DNA of 64,000 nucleotides from Microlunatus flavus (GTDB taxonomy: Bacteria > Actinomycetota > Actinomycetes > Propionibacteriales > Propionibacteriaceae), in the NCBI RefSeq assembly GCF_900110855.1, contig NZ_FOFA01000008.1:130521-194520 (forward strand). Direction: 5' to 3'. Below are positions 33,466 through 43,445 of this stretch, piece after piece. A model generated the notes under the pieces. It was not told the origin of the DNA. It did no database searches and saw only the letters and a program-made list of their open reading frames with translations. Position 1 is the stretch's first letter, and each line of letters opens with the position of its first letter. The translations under genes and the position numbers were made by a program.

Positions 33466-33481
33466 ATCGACGTCCGTCGAT
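33466..33481. promoter_or_regulatory. ArsR-type palindromic operator between arsM and arsR
   Basis: ATCGACGTCCGTCGAT is a 16-bp palindrome (7-bp arms, 2-nt centre). Two further half-sites CATCGACG follow at 33490-33506. The cluster lies between the divergent arsM and arsR starts and should control both. Confidence 0.72.
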
Positions 33482-33538
33482 GCGACCGAGCATCGACGAT
33501 CCATCGACGCCTGTCAATCCGTGTGCCAGACTCGACGG

Positions 33539-33901
33539 GTGCCGACCACCGCCCGCGAGCTGACGGTCCTCGACGCGGCGTGCTGCGGCGACGGTGCTGC
33601 CCGGCCCATGGAGCTGGCCGAGGCCGAGCGTCTCGCGGGACTGCTCAAGGCGGTGGCCGACCCGGCCCGCCTGCGGCTGCTCTCCCTCGTCGCCCGCAGC
33701 GCCGACGGCGAGGCCTGCATCTGCGACCTGACCGCGCCGGTCGGCCTGTCCCAGCCCACGGTCTCGCACCACATGCGCGTCCTCGTCGAGGCCGGCCTGC
33801 TGGCGCGCGAGCAGCGCGGCCGGTGGGCCTACTACCGCCTCGTCCCCGGTGCGAGCGAGACCGTGGCCGCCGCGTTCCTCGACTCGTTCCGTCCCCGCTG
33901 A
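33539..33901 (+). CDS. arsR: ArsR-family arsenic-responsive repressor
   Basis: A 120-aa winged-helix repressor. The CxC metalloid site is EACICDLT, preceding the recognition helix VGLSQPTVSHHMRVL. An N-terminal AACCGDG Cys pair could add metal ligands. GTG start. It represses the divergent arsM-acr3-arsC operon. Confidence 0.92.
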   Translation: MPTTARELTVLDAACCGDGAARPMELAEAERLAGLLKAVADPARLRLLSLVARSADGEACICDLTAPVGLSQPTVSHHMRVLVEAGLLAREQRGRWAYYRLVPGASETVAAAFLDSFRPR

Positions 33902-34847
33902 CGACCAGCCCCCCGCCCCACCTGCGTCCCAGCGGGACCGCATCCCGCGCAGTGCGTCGCTGACCTCGGCCGTCACCACCGCTGCCGCCGGCCGACACTC
34001 CGCACCGAAGCACACCGCGCGCCCCCGCTCGCGACGGACCTCGGGTCGCGTCTGGGGCCTGCTGGCCTGGGCCGCGGGGATCGTCGCCGTCATCCCCATC
34101 GCGTGGATGATCTTGACCTCGCTGCACACCGAGACCTCCGCCGCCACCAACCCGCCCTTGGTCGCGGCGCGCCTCACGCTCGAGGGCTACCGCAACTTCT
34201 TCAGCAGCGACGCGCACCCGTGGCCGGCGCTGATCAACTCGTTGACGGCCTCGGTGGTCTCGACCCTCCTCGTCCTCGTCCTGTCGATCCCGGCCGCGTA
34301 CGCCCTGTCGATCAAGCCGGTCGAGAAGTGGACGGACGTCTTGTTCTTCTTCCTCTCCACCAAGTTCCTGCCGATCGTCGCCGGCCTGCTGCCGCTCTAC
34401 CTGTTCGCGATCAGGACCGGCACCCTGGACGACATCGGGCTGCTCATCGTGCTCTACACCTCGATGAACCTGCCGATCGCCGTGTGGATGATGCAGTCCT
34501 TCCTCGCCGAGGTGCCCCGCGAGATGCTGGAGGCCGCCGCCCTCGACGGGGCCGGTCTGATCAACACCCTGACCCGGGTGATCGCGCCCATCGCCCTTCC
34601 CGGGGTCGCGGCGACCAGCCTGATCTGCTTCATCTTCAGCTGGAACGAGTTGATGCTGGCGCGAACCCTCACCGCCACCGTCGCGGGCACCGCCCCGGTG
34701 TTCCTGACCAGCTTCATCACCAGCCAGGGACTGTTCATCGCGCAGCTGTGCGCCGCCTCGCTGGTGATCTCTCTCCCCGTGCTGGCTGCCGGCTTCGCGG
34801 CACAGGACAAGCTGGTCCAGGGCTTGTCCCTGGGCGCGGTCAAGTGA
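33849..34847 (+). CDS. Orphan carbohydrate ABC permease (MalG/SmoH type), probably 5'-damaged
   Basis: Inner-membrane permease of a polyol/sugar importer. The body from about residue 68 (VWGLLAWAAGIVAVIPIAWM) to the end has six helices and the EAA loop EAAALDGAGLINTLTRVIAP, and is intact. The only in-frame start before the first helix is a GTG inside arsR (33849), giving a ~65-residue Arg/Pro/Ser-rich leader unlike any permease. No second permease, ATPase or binding protein is adjacent. Most likely the end of a sugar operon left by a deletion or rearrangement next to the arsenic locus. Confidence 0.7.
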   Translation: MRARPWPPRSSTRSVPADDQPPAPPASQRDRIPRSASLTSAVTTAAAGRHSAPKHTARPRSRRTSGRVWGLLAWAAGIVAVIPIAWMILTSLHTETSAATNPPLVAARLTLEGYRNFFSSDAHPWPALINSLTASVVSTLLVLVLSIPAAYALSIKPVEKWTDVLFFFLSTKFLPIVAGLLPLYLFAIRTGTLDDIGLLIVLYTSMNLPIAVWMMQSFLAEVPREMLEAAALDGAGLINTLTRVIAPIALPGVAATSLICFIFSWNELMLARTLTATVAGTAPVFLTSFITSQGLFIAQLCAASLVISLPVLAAGFAAQDKLVQGLSLGAVK

Positions 34848-35154
34848 GGACGTCCTGGCCGGGTCTCTCGAGCCACCGGGCCGGCCGGCCCCGGCCGCGG
34901 CCTGGGCCGATCGGTCTGAGAGCCAGCCCGGCCACGACCTGGCGAGCCAGGACGCATCCTGCGTCCGACCGGACGGCGGTGGACGAACCGGGGCCCGGCT
35001 GGGCTGCTCTCCTCGTTGCTGTCCGACCTGCAGGCTTCCGCGCGCGTCTCACCGGCGCCGAGACGCTCGGGCTGCCGGACCAGCGCCGTCGAATGGTGAT
35101 CGCCCCGTTCGCAGGACGTCGCCACGACGCGCCCGGCGCCCGGATGGCTCCGGT
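34848..35154. other. 307-bp non-coding stretch
   Basis: Between the orphan permease and the DUF1345 gene stop I see no gene. GC-rich runs such as CCGGGCCGGCCGG could form hairpins but show no clear long repeat. Confidence 0.4.
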
Positions 35155-35796
35155 TCAGCCCTGGGCGAGGTTGGTGACGAGGTTGATGGCGACGGCGATG
35201 AGGACGGTGCCGAAGAAGTAGGAGAGGAGCGCGTGCGGCAGCGCGCTGCGGCGCATGTCGCTGCTCGTCGGCTCGATGTCGGCGACGGCGAAGGACATGC
35301 CCACGGTGAACGCGAGGAAGGCGAAGTCGCTGTAGCGCGGCGAGGTCGCCTGCTGGAAGTCCAGGCCGTCCTCGGACTGGTCGACGAAGTACAGCCGGGC
35401 GTACTTGAGCGCGTAGACCGTGTTCACCAGCGCCCAGGCGACCATCGTGGCGAGGACGCCGAGGATGATCAGCGCGACCGAGGCCGCGTCCGGGTCCTGG
35501 CTGCTCGACTGCGTCAGCGCGACGACCACCGCCACGACGCTGGCGAGGCACGCGACGACGACGGCGTCGTCGGTCACGCGGGAGGACGACTCCTCCCGGG
35601 CCACGCGCTCGGTCCCGTCCCGGTCCATGGGCCAGCACAGGCGCCAGACCCACACCAGCGCGAGGGTGCCCGCCGCGCACCAGCCCGCCAGCGGCCCGAG
35701 GCGCGCGTCAGCGACGAGGCCGGCGACGAGACCCACCACTGTCCCGACCGCCACGCAGACGAGGGCGCGGCGTGCTGACAGGATCCGACCGGACAA
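35155..35796 (-). CDS. DUF1345-family membrane protein
   Basis: A 213-aa integral membrane protein with about five helices. The block VYALKYARLYFV followed by a charged loop and YSDFAFLAFTVGMSFAVADI is the DUF1345 signature. The cellular role of the family is unknown. It is monocistronic and precedes the dehydrogenase cluster on the same strand but 72 bp from it. Confidence 0.88.
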   Translation of the reverse strand: MSGRILSARRALVCVAVGTVVGLVAGLVADARLGPLAGWCAAGTLALVWVWRLCWPMDRDGTERVAREESSSRVTDDAVVVACLASVVAVVVALTQSSSQDPDAASVALIILGVLATMVAWALVNTVYALKYARLYFVDQSEDGLDFQQATSPRYSDFAFLAFTVGMSFAVADIEPTSSDMRRSALPHALLSYFFGTVLIAVAINLVTNLAQG

Positions 35797-35868
35797 GGGG
35801 CCTCCTCGGGTGCGGCGTCACCGCGAGGGCCCGGCCCCGTCCCAAGACGCGGCCGGGCCCGTCGACGG

Positions 35869-37044
35869 CTATGAACCGGGCTGGAAGACGGCGCGTACGC
35901 AGCCGTCCTGCTTCTCCTTGAACATCCGGTAGCCCTTGGGCCCCTCGTCCAGCGGCATCACGTGGGTGGCGAGGTGCTCGGTGGTGAGCTCGCCGTCGGC
36001 GATGTGCTGCAGGATCCGTGGGATGTAGCGGTGCCCGTGCTGCTGGGCGCCGCGGACGGTCATGCCCTTGTTCATGATCGCCCCGAAGGGGAACTTGTCG
36101 ACGACCCCGCCGAACACCCCGAGCGCGAACAGGCTGCCGCCCTTGCGGCAGGCGTAGATCGCCTCCCGGAGCGCGGTCGGGCGGTCCGACTGCAGCCGCA
36201 GCTGCTGCTTGAGCTGGTCGTAGAGGTACGCGGGTCCGGTGCTGTGGGCCTCCATCCCCACGGCCTCGATGCAGACGTCCGGCCCCCGGCCGCCGGTGCG
36301 CTCCTTCAGCTCGGCGATCACGCTGTCGGAGGTGTAGTCAAGCGTCTCCGCGCCGATGTGCTGGCGCACCTGCTCCAGGCGCTCGGGCAGCCGGTCGATG
36401 ACCACGACCTGCTCGGCCCCGAGCAGCATGGCCGCGCGCGCGGCCATCTGCCCGACCCCGCCGGCGCCCCAGACCGCGACCGTGTCGCCAGGGGTGATGC
36501 CGGCCAGGTCGGCGCCCGTCCAGCCGGTGGGCGCCGCGTCGGAGGCGAAGAGCGCCGCGGTGTCCGACACGCCGTCCGGGACGGTGAACGCGCCGTGGTC
36601 GGCGTACGGGACCCGGACGTACTCGGCGTGGCTCCCGGCGAAGCCGCCGAGCGCGTGGCTGTAGGCGAAGCACCCGCCGATCGCCGAGCCCCACAGGGTC
36701 TCGGTCAGGGCCGGGTTGGGGTTGCCGTTGTCGCAGAGCGAGTACTGCTCGTGGCGGCAGTACCAGCACTCCCCGCAGGCGATGAACGAGCAGACGGTGA
36801 CGCGGTCGCCCACCTTGTGCTTCTGCACGGCCTTGCCGACCTCGACCACCTCGCCCATGAACTCGTGGCCGAGCACGTCGCCCGCCCGCATGGCCGGGAT
36901 GTAGCCGCCGAGCAGGTGCAGGTCGGAGCCGCAGGTGGTGGTCAGCCGCACCTTGAGGATGACGTCGCGGTCGTTGAGGATCGTCGGGTCGTCGACCGTC
37001 TCGACCGCGGTCTCGTTGACCCCCCGCCAGGTCAGTGCCTTCAC
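35869..37044 (-). CDS. Zinc-dependent MDR alcohol/formaldehyde dehydrogenase-like protein
   Basis: A 391-aa medium-chain dehydrogenase. Catalytic zinc site in CGSDLH and GHEFMGEVVEVG; structural zinc cysteines in ACGECWYCRHEQYSLC; nucleotide motif GAGGVGQ. The length and the C-terminal GMTVRGAQQHGHRYIPRIL region match glutathione-independent formaldehyde dehydrogenase-like enzymes. The GTG start overlaps the upstream small gene by 4 bases, and that gene in turn overlaps the DJ-1 gene. Likely role: reduction or oxidation of a reactive aldehyde. Confidence 0.9.
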   Translation of the reverse strand: MKALTWRGVNETAVETVDDPTILNDRDVILKVRLTTTCGSDLHLLGGYIPAMRAGDVLGHEFMGEVVEVGKAVQKHKVGDRVTVCSFIACGECWYCRHEQYSLCDNGNPNPALTETLWGSAIGGCFAYSHALGGFAGSHAEYVRVPYADHGAFTVPDGVSDTAALFASDAAPTGWTGADLAGITPGDTVAVWGAGGVGQMAARAAMLLGAEQVVVIDRLPERLEQVRQHIGAETLDYTSDSVIAELKERTGGRGPDVCIEAVGMEAHSTGPAYLYDQLKQQLRLQSDRPTALREAIYACRKGGSLFALGVFGGVVDKFPFGAIMNKGMTVRGAQQHGHRYIPRILQHIADGELTTEHLATHVMPLDEGPKGYRMFKEKQDGCVRAVFQPGS

Positions 37045-37525
37045 AGCAGTCCCTCCCCCGCGGCCCGCTTGGTGGCCGCCTCGACGATGGCTCCGGTCGG
37101 CGTGGGCGAGCGGCGCCCGTGCGGCGTCGGGTCGACGCGCAGCACCTCGCCGACCTCGATCAGCTGCTTGGCCTCCCGCAGCGCGGACCGGACGCGCTGA
37201 CGCGGGTCGTGGCCCGAGATCCGCGCGGCCGCCGAGGCGACCCCGGTGGGTTCGGGGGTCTTCAGCCGGGCCCGCAGCTCGCTGCCCTTGTCGCCCGGGG
37301 CCGGGCGCACCTCCACCTCGACGAGCTCGCCGAGGTCGGCGAGCGGGCCGGGCACCCGGTTGTCGGGCATGACCTCCTCGGGGCTGCGGTTCACGGTGAC
37401 CGCGCGCCACCGTGAGCGCGCCTCGCCCCCGGAACCGCCCCCTCCCGCGCCCTGGCGCTGCAGCCGCCGGACGAGCACGACGGCCCCGCCGCCGACCGCC
37501 AGCGCCACGCCGAGGCCACGGGGCG

Positions 37526-37529
<4 letters not shown>
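37041..37529 (-). CDS. Small protein of unknown function in the dehydrogenase operon
   Basis: A 162-aa protein with one N-terminal hydrophobic segment (GLGVALAVGGGAVVLVRRL), a Gly-rich spacer and a charged soluble domain containing VTVNRSPEEVMPDNRVPGPLA. That block resembles the polyketide-cyclase-like or DUF2892-associated proteins seen with stress dehydrogenases. It overlaps both neighbours by 4 bases (GTGA), which strongly supports a coding role. The function is not assigned. Confidence 0.7.
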
Positions 37530-38095
<566 letters not shown>

Positions 38096-38132
38096 CAGTC
38101 CTCCTCCGTGCTTCGTCCGTGTTCGCGAGTCG

Positions 38133-39287
38133 TCATACGGAAGCCATCGCCGGCTTCAGCACGACCTTCGTCCAGCCGTCGTCGCGGGCGTCGAAATGGG
38201 TGTACGCGTCGGGTGCGCCGTCCAGCGGCAGCTGGTGGCTGACGATGAAGGACGGCTCGGCCTTGCCGGCCGCGATCAGGTCGCGCAGCGCCCGGTTGTA
38301 CCTCTTGATCGGCGCCTGGCCGCTGCCCATGTGCTGGCCCTTGAACCAGAACAGCCCGAAGTCGAAGGCCACCTGGCCCTTCTTGGCGAGGGCGTCGGCG
38401 GCTCCGGGGTCCTGCGGCACGAAGACGCCGACCATACCGATCGTGCCGGTGAACCGCACCGACCTCACCAGCTTGTTGAGGGTGTCGTTCGCGTGCTCGT
38501 TGCCCGAGGGGTCGTGCGCCTGGTAGCCCACGCACTCGCAGCCGTTGTCCGCGCCGAGCCCCATGGTCTGCTCCAGGACCGCCTCGACCGGGTCGACCTT
38601 GGAGTCGTCGATCGCGATGGCGCCGATCGACTCGGCCAGCCGCAGCCGGTCGGGGTGCCGGTCGACGACCATCACCTTGCTGGCCCCGCGGATCGTGGCC
38701 GACAGCGCGGCCATCAGCCCCACCGGTCCGGCGCCGTAGATGACGGTCTGGTCGCCGGGCGAGACGCCGGCCATCTCGGTGGCGTGGTAGCCGGTCGGGA
38801 AGATGTCGGCCAGCATCACGTAGTCGTTCTCCCGCTCGACCGAGTCCTCGCCGAGGCGCAGGCAGTTGAAGTCGCCCCACGGGACGCGCAGCAGCTCCGC
38901 CTGGCCGCCCGCCCACGGACCCATGTCCGCGAACCCGTACGCGGCGCCCGCCATGGCCGGGTCGGGCTGCGCGGTGAGGCAGTAGTTCGTCAGCCCGCGC
39001 TCGCAGTTCTTGCAGTGGCCGCAGGCGACGTTGAACGGGATCACCACCCGGTCGCCGACGCGCACCTTGTCCACCCCCGACCCGACCTCGACCACCTCGC
39101 CGAGGTTCTCGTGGCCGAACCAGCGGCCGGTCTCGAAATCGGTCCGACCCTCGTACATGTGCAGGTCGGACCCGCAGATGTTCGCGGCCGTGATGCGCAC
39201 CAGCACGTCCGTCGGGCGCTCGATCTTCGCGTCCGGGACGTCCTTGACGCTCACCTGCCGCGGTCCGTCGTACACCACTGCCTTCAT
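38133..39287 (-). CDS. Glutathione-independent formaldehyde dehydrogenase-like MDR protein
   Basis: A 384-aa zinc MDR enzyme, MKAVVYDGPRQVSVKDVPDA. Zinc ligands in CGSDLHMYEG and GHENLGEVVEVG; structural cysteines in CGHCKNCERGLTNYC; nucleotide motif GAGPVGLMAA. It resembles Pseudomonas FdhA-type enzymes that oxidise formaldehyde with tightly bound NAD, and is frequent beside DJ-1 proteins. First gene of the four-gene minus-strand cluster; the LuxR-type regulator is divergent. Confidence 0.9.
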   Translation of the reverse strand: MKAVVYDGPRQVSVKDVPDAKIERPTDVLVRITAANICGSDLHMYEGRTDFETGRWFGHENLGEVVEVGSGVDKVRVGDRVVIPFNVACGHCKNCERGLTNYCLTAQPDPAMAGAAYGFADMGPWAGGQAELLRVPWGDFNCLRLGEDSVERENDYVMLADIFPTGYHATEMAGVSPGDQTVIYGAGPVGLMAALSATIRGASKVMVVDRHPDRLRLAESIGAIAIDDSKVDPVEAVLEQTMGLGADNGCECVGYQAHDPSGNEHANDTLNKLVRSVRFTGTIGMVGVFVPQDPGAADALAKKGQVAFDFGLFWFKGQHMGSGQAPIKRYNRALRDLIAAGKAEPSFIVSHQLPLDGAPDAYTHFDARDDGWTKVVLKPAMASV

Positions 39288-39453
39288 CGCTTCTCCTGTC
39301 CATGCGTGGTTCTGGTGGCCTCGGGTACTGGCAGTGCGTCCGAAGCGCTGCGGCTTCACCAGGGGCCAGCCAACTCCCGAACGGCACCGCAGCACATCGG
39401 CAGAACGACCGACACCGGGTCAGCCGGCGCCGCCGGTGGAGGAGGCGCAGGAC

Positions 39454-40461
39454 GTGCCAGGACCAGCAGAAGCAGCCGCCGTCGCGACCGAGGTGGCGCG
39501 GATCGCCGCGACGCCCGACGAGCCGACGCAGCGCGCCGCTGCGCTCCTCGAGGCCCTTCAGCGGTTCCTGCCCTTCGACGCGGCCTGGCTGGCGTTGCGG
39601 GACGACAAGCGCGCCGGGCACGAGTCGCTGGTGAGCAGCGGGTGGGACCACCGCACGGCCACCTACCTGGACGGGCCGGTGCTGGTCGAGGAGATCGAGC
39701 AGCTCGGCATGACCCGGTCCCCCACCCCGCTCCGGGTCGCCGACTTCCCCGTGCCGGCGAACGAGCTGCGGTCCTGGGCGGAGTGCCTGCTGCCCGCCGG
39801 CCTGCAGGAGGGCCTGGGCATGTGCCTGTTCGCCCCGGACGGGCGCCACCTCGGGTTCCTGGGCCTGTTCACGGCCAGCCCGGCCGTCCCGTCGGACGCC
39901 GCCCGGGACCTGCTGGCCGCTCTCGGACCGACGCTGGGCCACGCGTTCGACCCGTTGCGCTCCGCGGTGGCGGCAGCCTGGCTGGTGCGGTCGGCGACCG
40001 CGGCCGTGGCCCTCACCCGCGCCGGACGCGTGCTGGCGGTGCCGGGGCTGGACGACCACCCGGCCCTGCGTGAGGGATCACCCGTGCTGGCGGTGGCCCG
40101 AGCGCTGCTCGAGGGACCGCAGACGTCGTTCCTGCTCCCCGCGCCGCTCGAACCCGGCGGCTACCTGACCGTCACCGTGCTCGACGTGCCCGACGACGTG
40201 CCCTTCCACCTCACCGCCGTCGTGGTGCTCTCGCCCTGCGGTGACCTGCACGGCCTCACGCGCCGAGAGCTCGAGGTGCTCGGGCTGCTGGTCACGGGCG
40301 GTCACAACAACGCGATCGCGCACCTCCTCAACGTCACTCAGCGCACCGTCGCCACCCACGTCGAGCACATCCTGCTCAAGCTCGACGCCGACAGCCGGGC
40401 GCTCGCCGCCCTCCGCGCCGAGCGACGAGGGCTGTACGTACCTCCTGGCCTCGTGCCGTGA
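39454..40461 (+). CDS. LuxR-type transcriptional regulator with GAF-like sensor region
   Basis: A 335-aa regulator. The N-terminal ~250 residues resemble a GAF-like sensor (RFLPFDAAWLALRDD...). The C-terminal ~60 residues are a LuxR helix-turn-helix: LTRRELEVLGLLVTGGHNNAIAHLLNVTQRTVATHVEHIL. The GTG at 39454 has GGAGGAGG 9 nt upstream; a GTG at 39436 is less well placed. It is divergent from the dehydrogenase/DJ-1 cluster and is its probable controller. Confidence 0.85.
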   Translation: MPGPAEAAAVATEVARIAATPDEPTQRAAALLEALQRFLPFDAAWLALRDDKRAGHESLVSSGWDHRTATYLDGPVLVEEIEQLGMTRSPTPLRVADFPVPANELRSWAECLLPAGLQEGLGMCLFAPDGRHLGFLGLFTASPAVPSDAARDLLAALGPTLGHAFDPLRSAVAAAWLVRSATAAVALTRAGRVLAVPGLDDHPALREGSPVLAVARALLEGPQTSFLLPAPLEPGGYLTVTVLDVPDDVPFHLTAVVVLSPCGDLHGLTRRELEVLGLLVTGGHNNAIAHLLNVTQRTVATHVEHILLKLDADSRALAALRAERRGLYVPPGLVP

Positions 40462-40579
40462 GCGTCCGTACGTCTCGCCGGGCTCTCTGAATCTGGACCG
40501 ACCGGCACGCCTTGGTCGCTGCTCGCGGCCACCCCGTCGCCATCACCGAGCGCTGGGAGACGGTGGCCGCGTGGCGTGG

Positions 40580-41155
40580 TCAGTCGGCGGACCATCCGGC
40601 GCGGAGGATCTCGAACGCCTGGTGGAGGACCTGCTGGTGGTCGGGGTAGTCACGGGCGAGGTCGACCGCGTCGAGGACGAAGCGCGCCAGTGTGGCCGCC
40701 GAGGTCCGACCAGCCTCTGAACCGGCCATGATCGCGTCGGTCAGGGCGACCTCGCGGAGCCGCAGCAGCCGGCGTTGGTGCTCACGCAACGCCGGCGTGC
40801 GGTTGACCATGTCGACGAACACCTCGAGCTCGTGGTCGTCGTAGCCGCGGTGCGTCAGCTCGTTCACGAGGTGCGTCTCCAAGGCGTCCAGGACGCTCTG
40901 CCCCGGGGGCCGTTCGCGTACCGCCGCGACGAGGTCGGCCTGCTGCTGCGGGTCCTCGTCGAAGACCAGCGACTCCTTGGTCGGGAAGTGGGCGAAGACG
41001 GTCGTGGGCGAGACGTCGGCGGCGTCGGCGATCTCCTTGACCGTCACCTGCTCGAACCCGCGCTCGAGGAAGAGGCGGGTCGCGGCATCGGAGATCGACG
41101 TGCGCGTCCGCGCCTTCTTGCGTTCCCGCCGCCCGGTCAGCCCTTCCGCGCTCAT
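40580..41155 (-). CDS. TetR-family repressor
   Basis: A 191-aa regulator with helix-turn-helix KEIADAADVSPTTVFAHFPTKESL and a C-terminal domain similar to MftR-like/TetR_17 proteins. It is divergent from the FAD monooxygenase, with an inverted repeat between them. It probably represses that monooxygenase. Confidence 0.9.
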   Translation of the reverse strand: MSAEGLTGRRERKKARTRTSISDAATRLFLERGFEQVTVKEIADAADVSPTTVFAHFPTKESLVFDEDPQQQADLVAAVRERPPGQSVLDALETHLVNELTHRGYDDHELEVFVDMVNRTPALREHQRRLLRLREVALTDAIMAGSEAGRTSAATLARFVLDAVDLARDYPDHQQVLHQAFEILRAGWSAD

Positions 41156-41180
41156 GCCGGAACGATAGCCATTCTCCTGG

Positions 41181-41208
41181 TTGACACCGAGACTGGTGTG
41201 ACTACAGT
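41181..41208 (+). promoter_or_regulatory. Promoter with TetR-like inverted repeat for the monooxygenase
   Basis: TTGACA (41181-41186) and TACAGT (41203-41208), spaced 16 bp, form a promoter directed to the monooxygenase gene. ACACC/GGTGT (41184-41199) is an inverted repeat within the spacer, where a repressor would block polymerase. Confidence 0.6.
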
Positions 41209-41280
41209 TTAGGAGCAAGTACACCGAACGGCCTGCGCATCTCGCTACGGCGTCGGTGCTCGAGAGCGAGGACGTCCGCC

Positions 41281-42453
41281 ATGATCCGCAGCACGACCCG
41301 ACCCGACCACTCACCCGCACCGCACGCAGCCCGGATCGCCGTCGTCGGTGCAGGGCCCGGCGGTCTCGTCGCCGCCCGCATCCTGCAGCGCCGCGGCCTC
41401 GAGGTCACCGTCTACGACAGCGACCCCGGGCCCGACAGCCGGGACCAGGGCGGCAGCCTCGACCTGCGGGTCGAGGACGGGCAGCGGGCGCTCGCCGAGG
41501 CGGGGCTCCTCGACCGGTTCTTCGAGCTCGCCCGACCCGAGGGCCAGCAGATGCGCCAGCTCGACCCGTTCGACGGTCACGTCGTCGTGGATCTCGTGCC
41601 CGAGCCGGATGAGCGGGAGAAGCCCGAGATCGACCGGGCCCAGCTCCGGACGCTGCTGCTGGACTCGGTCGAGGACGGCACCGTGCGCTGGGGCCACCGC
41701 CTCGACGCGGTCAGCACGACCAGCCCCGGCGCCAGGACCCGCACCCTGCGCTTCACGAACGGGTCGACGGCCGAGTGCGACCTCGTCGTCGGGGCCGACG
41801 GCGCGTTCTCCCGCGTCCGCCGAGCGGTGTCGGAGGCTGAGCCGCACTACACCGGCGTGCTGTTCCTGGAGGCCTGGTTCGACGACGTCACCCGGCGCCA
41901 CCCGTGGCTCGACGAGCTCGTCGGAGGCGGTGCGGCCAGCAGCGGCGACGGCCGACGAGGCATGTTCGCCCAACGCAGCTCCGGGGGCCACGTCCGCACC
42001 TACGTCATGCTCGGCGAGCCCGAGGACTGGCTCACCCGCCACGGGCTCACCGCCGGCGACACCGACGGGGTGCGCGCCGCGCTGCTGAACCATTTCGCCG
42101 GGTGGCACGAGAGCCTGACCCGGATGCTCACCGACAACGACGGACCCTTCGTCCCGCGGCCCGTCTACGCGCTTCCGGTCGACCACCGCTGGACGCACTC
42201 CGGCTCGCTCACCCTCCTCGGCGACGCCGCCCACCTGATGCCGCCGGTCGGGGTCGGCGTCAACCTGGCCATGCTCGACGCCTGCGAGCTCGCCCAGGCC
42301 CTCGCCGACCACGACACCCTCGACGCCGCCGTCCGTGCGTACGAAGCGACCATGTGGCCACGCTCCGCCGAGATGTCCGCACTCGTCGGTGGCATGGCCA
42401 CCGACCTCCTCGACGGCGCTGCGCCGCCGGTCGAGGTCACCCAGCACGCCTGA
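41281..42453 (+). CDS. FAD-dependent monooxygenase (TetX/PHBH-like)
   Basis: A 390-aa class A flavoprotein monooxygenase. The dinucleotide motif is IAVVGAGPGGLVAARIL, the DG motif lies in LVVGADGAFSRVR, and the third FAD motif in LTLLGDAAHLMPPVGVGVNLAMLDA. Close in layout to TetX-type enzymes that inactivate tetracyclines, but substrate calls within this family are unsafe. Divergent TetR control suggests induction by a xenobiotic or antibiotic-like compound. Confidence 0.88.
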   Translation: MIRSTTRPDHSPAPHAARIAVVGAGPGGLVAARILQRRGLEVTVYDSDPGPDSRDQGGSLDLRVEDGQRALAEAGLLDRFFELARPEGQQMRQLDPFDGHVVVDLVPEPDEREKPEIDRAQLRTLLLDSVEDGTVRWGHRLDAVSTTSPGARTRTLRFTNGSTAECDLVVGADGAFSRVRRAVSEAEPHYTGVLFLEAWFDDVTRRHPWLDELVGGGAASSGDGRRGMFAQRSSGGHVRTYVMLGEPEDWLTRHGLTAGDTDGVRAALLNHFAGWHESLTRMLTDNDGPFVPRPVYALPVDHRWTHSGSLTLLGDAAHLMPPVGVGVNLAMLDACELAQALADHDTLDAAVRAYEATMWPRSAEMSALVGGMATDLLDGAAPPVEVTQHA

Positions 42454-42556
42454 CCGCGCGGCGAGGCTGCGTCCTCCCGAGCAGCGCTCGACCGCCGTCG
42501 CACAAGAGCGCGACCGTCAGAACCCAAAGCATCGTGAGCGTCCTACCGTGACCTGC

Positions 42557-43294
42557 ATGGCCCGGCCGCAGCTCGACTCCTGGCTCTTGTGCGCGACTCC
42601 GCGCTCGGGCAGCACGTTGCTCTGCGGGCTGCTGGAGTCGTCGGGGGTGGCGGGTCGTCCCGCGTCGTACTTCAACCGGCGCGGGCTGCACGACTACTCC
42701 ACCAGCTGGCAGGTCTCCGAGGGCGCCGGTGGGCGGATCAGTGCGGCGTACGTGCGGGCAGCCCGGACGGCCGGCAGCACCCCGAACGGCGTCTTCGGGG
42801 GCCGGCTGATGGCCGAGTCGCGACCTGAGCTGATCGCCGACCTCACCACCGAGGACGACCGGCCCGCACCGAGCGACCTGGAGCTGTTGCGCCTGCACTT
42901 CGGTCGGATCCGCTTCGTCCACCTGCGCCGCCTCGACGTGGTGGCTCAGGCCGTCTCCTGGGCGAAGTCGCTCCAGACGCACTTCTGGCATCCCGGCGAG
43001 CAGGTCGAGCCCGGCGCGGAGGCTCCGCACTACGACGAGGAGCTGCTCGGGCGTCTGGTCGAGACGGTCGAGCAGTTCGAGGCCGGCTGGAACCGGTGGT
43101 TCACCGAGCAGCGGATCACCCCGTTCGAGGTGACCTACGAGCAGCTCGCCGCCGACCCGCTCTTCGTGGCGCACGAGGTGCTCGACTTCCTCGACCTGGA
43201 GCTCGACGAGGGACGCCGGCTCGTCGTCAGGGACCGGCAGCAGGCCGACCACGTCAACGCCCGGTGGATCGAGACCTTCAAGTCCCGCTCCTGA
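42557..43294 (+). CDS. Stf0-type sulfotransferase
   Basis: A 245-aa PAPS-dependent sulfotransferase. The 5'-phosphosulfate-binding loop is TPRSGSTLLCGLL, and RFVHLRRLDVVAQAVSWAKS is the 3'-phosphate-binding region of Stf0, the mycobacterial trehalose sulfotransferase family. FEVTYEQLAADP is a third family block. ATG at 42557; a GTG nine bases upstream is possible. The acceptor, perhaps a glycolipid sugar, is unknown. Confidence 0.88.
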   Translation: MARPQLDSWLLCATPRSGSTLLCGLLESSGVAGRPASYFNRRGLHDYSTSWQVSEGAGGRISAAYVRAARTAGSTPNGVFGGRLMAESRPELIADLTTEDDRPAPSDLELLRLHFGRIRFVHLRRLDVVAQAVSWAKSLQTHFWHPGEQVEPGAEAPHYDEELLGRLVETVEQFEAGWNRWFTEQRITPFEVTYEQLAADPLFVAHEVLDFLDLELDEGRRLVVRDRQQADHVNARWIETFKSRS

Positions 43295-43445
43295 GGTCGC
43301 GCGTCGCGCTGCGGGCCCTCGTGCGGACTTCGCCGGTCGACCGGCTCGCGGTCAGCGGCGGACCGATGGCTGCGTCCTCGCACGGCGCGCTCGAGGCCGC
43401 TCGATCCGGACGGTCGCCTCGGCGGCTGGCCGGTCCCGAGGAGCC

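Noticed and set aside
41281-42453. A confirmed tetracycline-inactivating TetX
   Set aside because: Only the general flavoprotein monooxygenase motifs are visible. Substrate specificity cannot be read from them.
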